A stretch of 47,011 nucleotides of DNA from Rhodospirillaceae bacterium (GTDB taxonomy: Bacteria > Pseudomonadota > Alphaproteobacteria > Rhodospirillales > Rhodospirillaceae): assembly GCA_002737725.1 (NCBI GenBank), contig NSIP01000016.1, forward strand, positions 1 to 47,011, in the 5' to 3' direction. Positions 42,358-47,011 of this stretch are shown here, in pieces (positions within the stretch are counted from its first letter, which is position 1; each line of letters begins with the position of its first letter). The notes under the pieces are model-generated. The model ran no database searches, had not been told where the DNA came from, and was given only the letters and a program-made list of their open reading frames with translations. Position numbers and translations under genes: made by a program.

Positions 42358-43658
42358 TAATCCCTGCCAATATTCAGCCGAATGGAAACCGACAGCGCAT
42401 GGGCGTCCAATTCCTCGGCGCGCGCCATGGCTAAGGCCGCAGGGCCAATGGCGTTCAAGCCTGCCATCGAGCAATCGACAATTGATGTGCGCTTGAGGAA
42501 ATCGAACACGCCCAAGCCCGAAGAAAACCGCGCCGTGCCCGACGTGGGCAGCACGTGACTGGGACCGGCGATATAGTCGCCCAAGGCTTCAGGTGTATAC
42601 CTGCCCACGAATATGGCCCCGGCGTGATGAATAGCAGCCATCAACGATTTGGCATCTGTGACTGCTAATTCCAAATGCTCGGGCGCAATACGATCTACCA
42701 GCGATGGTGCATCCATGAGCGACGCGACGACGATCACTGCGCCGTTTTTTTGCCAACTGGCGCGCGCGATCTCGGCCCGTGGCAGAGTCTTCAAATGGCC
42801 CTCAATGGCGGCCAAGACTTGTTTGGCGAATGTGTCGCTATCTGTGATGAGCACCGATTGCGAGGATACATCGTGCTCAGCCTGCGACAAAAGGTCAGCG
42901 GCGATCCACGCCGGATCATTGGCAGCATCAGCGAGCACTAAAATTTCCGAAGGCCCGGCCACCATGTCGATGCCAACAGTTCCGAAGACTTGTTTTTTGG
43001 CTGATGCAACATAAGCATTTCCAGGGCCGACGACTTTATCGACAGGCTTGATGGTTGCTGTCCCATAAGCCAGGGCCGCAATCGCCTGCGCACCGCCAAT
43101 CCGATAAACCTCGTCCACGCCTGCAATCTGGCATGCAGCCAACATGAGCGGATTGGTTTTCCCATCTGGTGTAGGCAGCGTGACAACAAGGCGCTGAACG
43201 CCCGCTACTTTGGCCGGCATGGCATTCATCAGCACCGAAGAAAACAGCGCGGCTGTGCCACCAGGCACGTAAAGTCCCGCCGATGACACGGGTGTCCACC
43301 GCCAGCCCAGCGTGATGCCATCAGCGCCGGTATAAAGCTCGTCCTTCGGAAGTTGGCGACGGTGATAGTCGGCAATTCGCTCGGCAGCAATGTGCAGCGC
43401 TTTCAAGGTTTCTGGATTGCAGTGCTTGTGCGCATCACGGATCTCGTCAGCCGGAAATCGCATCGTTGTAGCGGTTAATGACAACCGATCCCAGCGTGCA
43501 GTGTAATCAAGCACGGCTGTATCGCCGCGCTTTTTGACGTCGGCCAAGATATCTCGGACCGCACCGTCAACGTCGGTCTTTTCGTCGCGACTGGCCGTGA
43601 TCAGCGCTTGGAACGCGCTCTCAAAGCCGGCGTCTTTGGCATACAGAATGCGCGACAT
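42357..43658 (-). CDS. hisD: Histidinol dehydrogenase
   Basis: The protein has 433 residues, normal length. VYVPGG-type motif GLYVPGGTAALFSSVLMNA, IGGAQAIAALAYGT, VVGPGNAYVASAKK, GPSEILVLAD, and LLSQAEHD, which provides the zinc ligands Gln and His; IAPEHLEL is the catalytic Glu-His loop. It oxidises L-histidinol to L-histidine with two NAD. It starts 8 nt after the hisG stop. Confidence 0.97.
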   Translation of the reverse strand: MSRILYAKDAGFESAFQALITASRDEKTDVDGAVRDILADVKKRGDTAVLDYTARWDRLSLTATTMRFPADEIRDAHKHCNPETLKALHIAAERIADYHRRQLPKDELYTGADGITLGWRWTPVSSAGLYVPGGTAALFSSVLMNAMPAKVAGVQRLVVTLPTPDGKTNPLMLAACQIAGVDEVYRIGGAQAIAALAYGTATIKPVDKVVGPGNAYVASAKKQVFGTVGIDMVAGPSEILVLADAANDPAWIAADLLSQAEHDVSSQSVLITDSDTFAKQVLAAIEGHLKTLPRAEIARASWQKNGAVIVVASLMDAPSLVDRIAPEHLELAVTDAKSLMAAIHHAGAIFVGRYTPEALGDYIAGPSHVLPTSGTARFSSGLGVFDFLKRTSIVDCSMAGLNAIGPAALAMARAEELDAHALSVSIRLNIGRD

Positions 43659-43666
43659 GCCGCACC

Positions 43667-44323
43667 CTAACCCGCAACCGCCGAGCGAAAGCGCTCGATC
43701 CAGCCGCTGATTTCCTCGGAACGGACTTTCAGCGCTGTCCGATTCACGATAAGACGCGAGGACACCTGCGCAATCGTTGCGGACTCTTTCAAGCCATTGG
43801 CTTTGAGCGTCTCACCCGTAGAGACGAGGTCAACAATGCGTGGGCATAGGCCCAACGCAGGCGCCAGTTCCATCGCGCCATTGAGTTTCACGCATTCCGC
43901 TTGAATACCGTGCTCGGCAAACCATTTCGAGGTGATGTTGGGGTACTTCGTTGCGATGCGGACGTGACTGAGCCGCGAGAGATCCAAGTCCTCGCCCATA
44001 TCCGCGCGCTGCGCGATTGACAGCCGACATTTGCCGATCCCCAAATCCAGCGGCGCATAAATTTCGGAGTAATCAAACTCCATCAGCACATCATTGCCCG
44101 CGATCCCTAAGTGCGCCGCACCGAACGCCACGAACGTCGCGACATCGAAACTGCGCACGCGGATAATGCGGACATAGGGCAAGTTGGTAGAAAACTGCAA
44201 CGCGCGCGAACTATCGTCGGCCAACGCGGCTTCGGGCTCGATGCCAGCACGGCGCACGATAGGCAGCGCTTCGTCAAGAATGCGGCCCTTCGGCAGGGCA
44301 ATAATGAGTGGTTGAAGCGACAT
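43667..44323 (-). CDS. hisG: ATP phosphoribosyltransferase, short form
   Basis: The protein has 218 residues, the short HisG that lacks the regulatory C-terminal domain and needs HisZ (not encoded in the window). LIIALPKGRILDEALP opens the protein; FGAAHLGIAGNDVLMEF, IATKYPNI, and DLVSTGETLKANGL bind PRPP and ATP. It performs the first step of histidine synthesis. An intrinsic terminator separates it from murA upstream. Confidence 0.96.
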   Translation of the reverse strand: MSLQPLIIALPKGRILDEALPIVRRAGIEPEAALADDSSRALQFSTNLPYVRIIRVRSFDVATFVAFGAAHLGIAGNDVLMEFDYSEIYAPLDLGIGKCRLSIAQRADMGEDLDLSRLSHVRIATKYPNITSKWFAEHGIQAECVKLNGAMELAPALGLCPRIVDLVSTGETLKANGLKESATIAQVSSRLIVNRTALKVRSEEISGWIERFRSAVAG

Positions 44324-44351
44324 ACAGTTTAAAGCGGGGCCTGAAAACTTA

Positions 44352-44378
44352 ACGCGCCGGAGAACAGCCCCGGCGCGT
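44352..44378 (-). terminator. Intrinsic terminator after murA
   Basis: A 9-bp stem, ACGCGCCGG (44352-44360) and CCGGCGCGT (44370-44378), has a 9-nt loop. On the minus strand it is followed by TAAGTTTT. It lies 62 nt past the murA stop and ahead of hisG, so the two operons are separated. Confidence 0.75.
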
Positions 44379-44439
44379 GGAGATTTTACACGGTTTTGAC
44401 GCGCGTCACCACACCGGATCAGCCTTGAGAACCAGGGGC

Positions 44440-45750
44440 TTAGCCGCCGGTCACGCGCTCTATACGCGCCCCGCAGGCCTCGAGTTTCTGCTCAAGGCGC
44501 TCGTAACCACGATCAAGGTGGTAGACCCGGTTCACCAGCGTCTCGCCGCTGGCGGCTAAGCCAGCCAGCACCAGCGACACCGAGGCCCGCAAATCGGTGG
44601 CCATGACCGGCGCGCCTGATAACTGGGCCGTGCCCCGCACAATGGCCGATGTGCCATGCACGTTCACGTCGGCCCCAAAGCGTGTGAGTTCAGGCACATG
44701 CATAAAGCGGTTTTCAAAAATCGTCTCGCTGATCATGGACGCGCCCTCAGCGGTGGCCATCAACGCCATCCATTGGGCCTGCATGTCGGTGGGAAAACCC
44801 GGATAAGGCTCGGTCATCACATCGACGCCCTTCAGGCGTTTTTTTGCACTCACGGTAATGGTATCAGCGTTTTGGGTAATCTCGACGCCTGCTTGTTTCA
44901 TGGAATCAAACACGGACTTCAACAAATCGTACCGCGCGCCCGTCAACGTTAAGGAGCCGCGCGTGATCGCCGCCGCAATCGCATACGTGCCGGCCTCAAT
45001 ACGGTCAGGAATCACACCCACGCGCGCACCGTGCAGCCGCTCAACGCCTTGCACTTTCAATGTGCCCGACCCAATGCCAGTGATCTTGGCCCCCATGGCA
45101 TTGAGGCAATCGGCGAGATTACCAATTTCAGGTTCGCGGGCCGCGTTCTCAATAATCGTTTCACCTTCAGCCAGCGACGCTGCCATCAAAATATTTTCCG
45201 TACCCCCGACGGTGATTTTCGGAAAAATAATCTGCGCGCCCTTCAAACGCCTGGACACGGTGGCGTGGATGTAGCCTTGTTTCAGTTCGATTTTAGCCCC
45301 GAGCGCTTCCAGCGCTTTTAAATGTAAGTCGACGGGGCGCGTTCCAATGGCACAGCCGCCGGGCAACGAAACCTTCGCCTCGCCGTGGCGCGCAACCAGT
45401 GGGCCCAGCACCAGCACCGAGGCGCGCATCCGTCGCACCAAATCATAAGGCGCGATGACCGAGGCGATTTTCTCGGTGCGCAACGTCATGGTGCGGCCAG
45501 TCGCACCTACTTCAGCAATGTCAGCCCCCGCGCCCAATGCGGATTGGTCAATGCGCACACCCAGTTGGCGCAGCAAGTTGCCCATGGTGGCAATGTCGGC
45601 GAGCTCGGGCATATTAGTCAGCGTCAGAGGCTCGTCGGTGAGCAGCCCGGCTGCCATCAGAGGGAGTGCGGCATTTTTTGCGCCTCCGATCACGATGGTT
45701 CCGTTCAGGGGCACGCCGCCTTGTATGCGAATAGCATCCACGTTTTTCAA
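44440..45750 (-). CDS. murA: UDP-N-acetylglucosamine 1-carboxyvinyltransferase
   Basis: The protein has 436 residues. [13 protein letters not shown] holds Lys25 and the UDP-GlcNAc/PEP site; the active-site loop is [16 protein letters not shown] with Cys133, the fosfomycin-reactive residue. The presence of Cys rather than Asp predicts a fosfomycin-sensitive enzyme. It catalyses the first committed step of peptidoglycan synthesis. The start lies 27 nt after the dcd stop; the pair is probably co-transcribed. Confidence 0.97.
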   Translation of the reverse strand: MKNVDAIRIQGGVPLNGTIVIGGAKNAALPLMAAGLLTDEPLTLTNMPELADIATMGNLLRQLGVRIDQSALGAGADIAEVGATGRTMTLRTEKIASVIAPYDLVRRMRASVLVLGPLVARHGEAKVSLPGGCAIGTRPVDLHLKALEALGAKIELKQGYIHATVSRRLKGAQIIFPKITVGGTENILMAASLAEGETIIENAAREPEIGNLADCLNAMGAKITGIGSGTLKVQGVERLHGARVGVIPDRIEAGTYAIAAAITRGSLTLTGARYDLLKSVFDSMKQAGVEITQNADTITVSAKKRLKGVDVMTEPYPGFPTDMQAQWMALMATAEGASMISETIFENRFMHVPELTRFGADVNVHGTSAIVRGTAQLSGAPVMATDLRASVSLVLAGLAASGETLVNRVYHLDRGYERLEQKLEACGARIERVTGG

Positions 45751-45777
45751 TCCTATTTTTCTGATGACGACGTCTTC

Positions 45778-46332
45778 TTATAGGCGCGGAAGTGTGACGC
45801 CCTTCTGGCCCTGATACTTCCCTTTGCGATCACGGTACGACACCGCGCAGGGTGAATCGGCTTTCAGGAAGATAAACTGACAGGCCCCCTCGTTTGCATA
45901 AATGCGCGCAGGCATTGGCGTGGTATTTGAGAATTCCAACGTCACATGACCTTCCCATTCAGGCTCGAGCGGCGTCACGTTCACAATAATTCCACAGCGC
46001 GCGTAGGTGGACTTGCCCAAACAAATCACCAGTACGTCGCGTGGGATACGGAAGTATTCGACAGTTCGCGCCAAGGCAAACGAGTTGGGCGGAATCACGC
46101 AGATATCAGTTTTCCGGTCCACGAACCCTTTCTCGGAAAATTGTTTGGGGTCAACCACCACAGAGTCGAGGTTGGTAAAAATTTTGAACTCGTCGGCCAC
46201 GCGCGCGTCGTAACCATAGGATGAGACGCCGTAAGACACGACGTTCTCGCGTTTCAAGTTCTCGGTAAATGGCTCAATCATGGCCTGCTCGGTGGCCATT
46301 TTGCGGATCCAGGTATCGGGCATCACGGACAT
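45778..46332 (-). CDS. dcd: dCTP deaminase
   Basis: The protein has 184 residues. Landmarks: [80 protein letters not shown]. Glu133 is the catalytic residue, with Ser108 and Arg112 nearby. It deaminates dCTP to dUTP, feeding dTMP synthesis. The length and ends are normal. Confidence 0.97.
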   Translation of the reverse strand: MSVMPDTWIRKMATEQAMIEPFTENLKRENVVSYGVSSYGYDARVADEFKIFTNLDSVVVDPKQFSEKGFVDRKTDICVIPPNSFALARTVEYFRIPRDVLVICLGKSTYARCGIIVNVTPLEPEWEGHVTLEFSNTTPMPARIYANEGACQFIFLKADSPCAVSYRDRKGKYQGQKGVTLPRL

Positions 46333-46402
46333 AATCAGAAACCCTTATGCAAAGGCGAAATGTGGAGGGGGGTTGTAGCCCACTGTGACCCAGTCGCTCA
46401 AG

Positions 46403-46576
46403 TTAGCTCGACGCGTCATCCTTGGGGGCAGGAACTCGCGCGTCTTCAGCGCTGGCCCGGGCGCGCGCCTGGGTTTTGCGTTTGAGCAAATTGGCACGAA
46501 GGGCCTCGGCCGAGCGGGCCTGGGCGTGGTCAGATTTCGGTTTGGCTGCGGTCGAGGGGGTTGTTTTCGTATTCAT
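46403..46576 (-). CDS. Small basic hypothetical protein upstream of dcd
   Basis: The ORF has 57 codons from the ATG at 46576 (MNTKTTPSTAAKPKSDHAQA), with RSAEALRANLLKRKTQARAR as the central basic helix and an acidic end. It is highly charged with no hydrophobic core. Similar short Arg/Ala-rich proteins occur next to conserved genes in alphaproteobacteria. It is co-oriented with dcd, 70 nt upstream. Function unknown. Confidence 0.6.
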   Translation of the reverse strand: MNTKTTPSTAAKPKSDHAQARSAEALRANLLKRKTQARARASAEDARVPAPKDDASS

Positions 46577-46613
46577 GTCAATCTGCTTAACGTCCGAGGT
46601 TCCTCCCCTTAGA

Positions 46614-47011
46614 CTATGCTGACACAATACAAAAGGGTTCTGGCGGTTTTGTCAGTTGGGGGTTGGTGCTTATTACCGTGGCGTTCGTGCCAGAGTGCGT
46701 CACCACTGCTATGGTGTAATAACCGAGCAGCTTGCGCATCAGCTTTAACGCGGCATGCTTATCCCGCTTTGCCTGGACCAGAACATCGAGGATCTCGCCT
46801 TCGGCATCGACGGCACGCCAGAGGTAGACCATGCGGCCATCGATCTTGAGATAGACTTCGTCCAAATGCCAAGTCGAGTGGGGCCTTGGCCGACGTTTGC
46901 GCAAGTCCGATGCAATCATTGGCCCAAAATGGTTCACCCAGCGCCGAACAGTCTCGTAGGAAACCGTGATGCCGCGTTCCGCTAACAGATCCTCGACGTC
47001 GCGGAGGCTCA
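46614..47011 (-). pseudogene. IS6-family transposase, truncated C-terminus and cut by window edge
   Basis: The minus-strand frame is open from the window edge. It reads SLRDVEDLLAERGITVSYET, then VRRWVNHFGPM, HSTWHLDEVYLKIDGRMVYLWRAVDAEGE (first Asp of DDE), and KRDKHAALKLMRKLL. Normal IS6 proteins continue for about 90 residues with the second Asp and Glu. Here a 34-residue unrelated tail follows and ends at 46614, so the catalytic domain is lost. The tail reads through GGGTTCTGGCGGTTTTGTCA at 46635-46654, which looks like an IS6-type end. The element probably carries an internal deletion. Confidence 0.82.

Overview
The window looks like chromosomal DNA of an alphaproteobacterium. The strongest evidence is the right end, where YacG, RNase G/E, Maf, a low-Mr phosphatase, a UPF0262 protein, HisD, short-form HisG, MurA and Dcd lie in the compact minus-strand order typical of that class. 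A GreB-type factor and a class III alcohol dehydrogenase also fit. Three TonB-dependent receptors with signal peptides point to a free-living scavenger. I cannot name a genus.

Layout. 1-4.3 kb: a VOC protein with a histone-H1-like Lys/Ala tail, a lipoprotein, then a tight three-gene operon (nitrilase-fold protein, SDR-fold protein, membrane protein) in which both enzyme-like proteins lack catalytic residues. 4.4-9.6 kb: an FGE-like lipoprotein, an amidohydrolase-2 protein, a luciferase-like monooxygenase, a small ORF and an orphan family-5 solute-binding protein. 9.6-18.9 kb: two TonB-dependent receptors, a 41-residue membrane mini-protein, a Tat-type M24 peptidase, glutathione-dependent formaldehyde dehydrogenase and a MerP/MerT-like metal operon. 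19.0-24.4 kb: a complete TRAP transporter, a response-regulator gene broken by an internal deletion, and a second orphan family-5 binding protein. 24.4-27 kb: a REP-like repeat, an RraA-fold protein lacking the catalytic Arg-Asp, a YefM-YoeB toxin-antitoxin pair with its TGTACA operator, GreB and an IS5-type transposase remnant.

27.3-32.1 kb: a third TonB receptor with a PepSY/BNR membrane protein behind it, then non-coding debris ending in the 3' 40 nt of a threonine tRNA, which looks like an integration scar. 32.1-38.9 kb: a tandem (double) nitrilase with a 53-residue protein encoded just upstream, a lysine 2,3-aminomutase-family radical SAM protein, an amidohydrolase pseudogene that appears to be a deletion chimera of two paralogues, a hypothetical protein and a third orphan family-5 binding protein. 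39.2 kb: tRNA-Phe. 39.4-46.6 kb: the housekeeping cluster. The window ends in a C-terminally damaged IS6-type transposase.

The recurring theme is uptake and trimming of small nitrogenous or peptide-like compounds: outer-membrane receptors, binding proteins without permeases, a TRAP system, nitrilases, amidohydrolases and an M24 peptidase. The genes are scattered and repeatedly broken, so this is accessory DNA in flux beside a conserved core. No CRISPR array, rRNA operon or intact prophage was seen.
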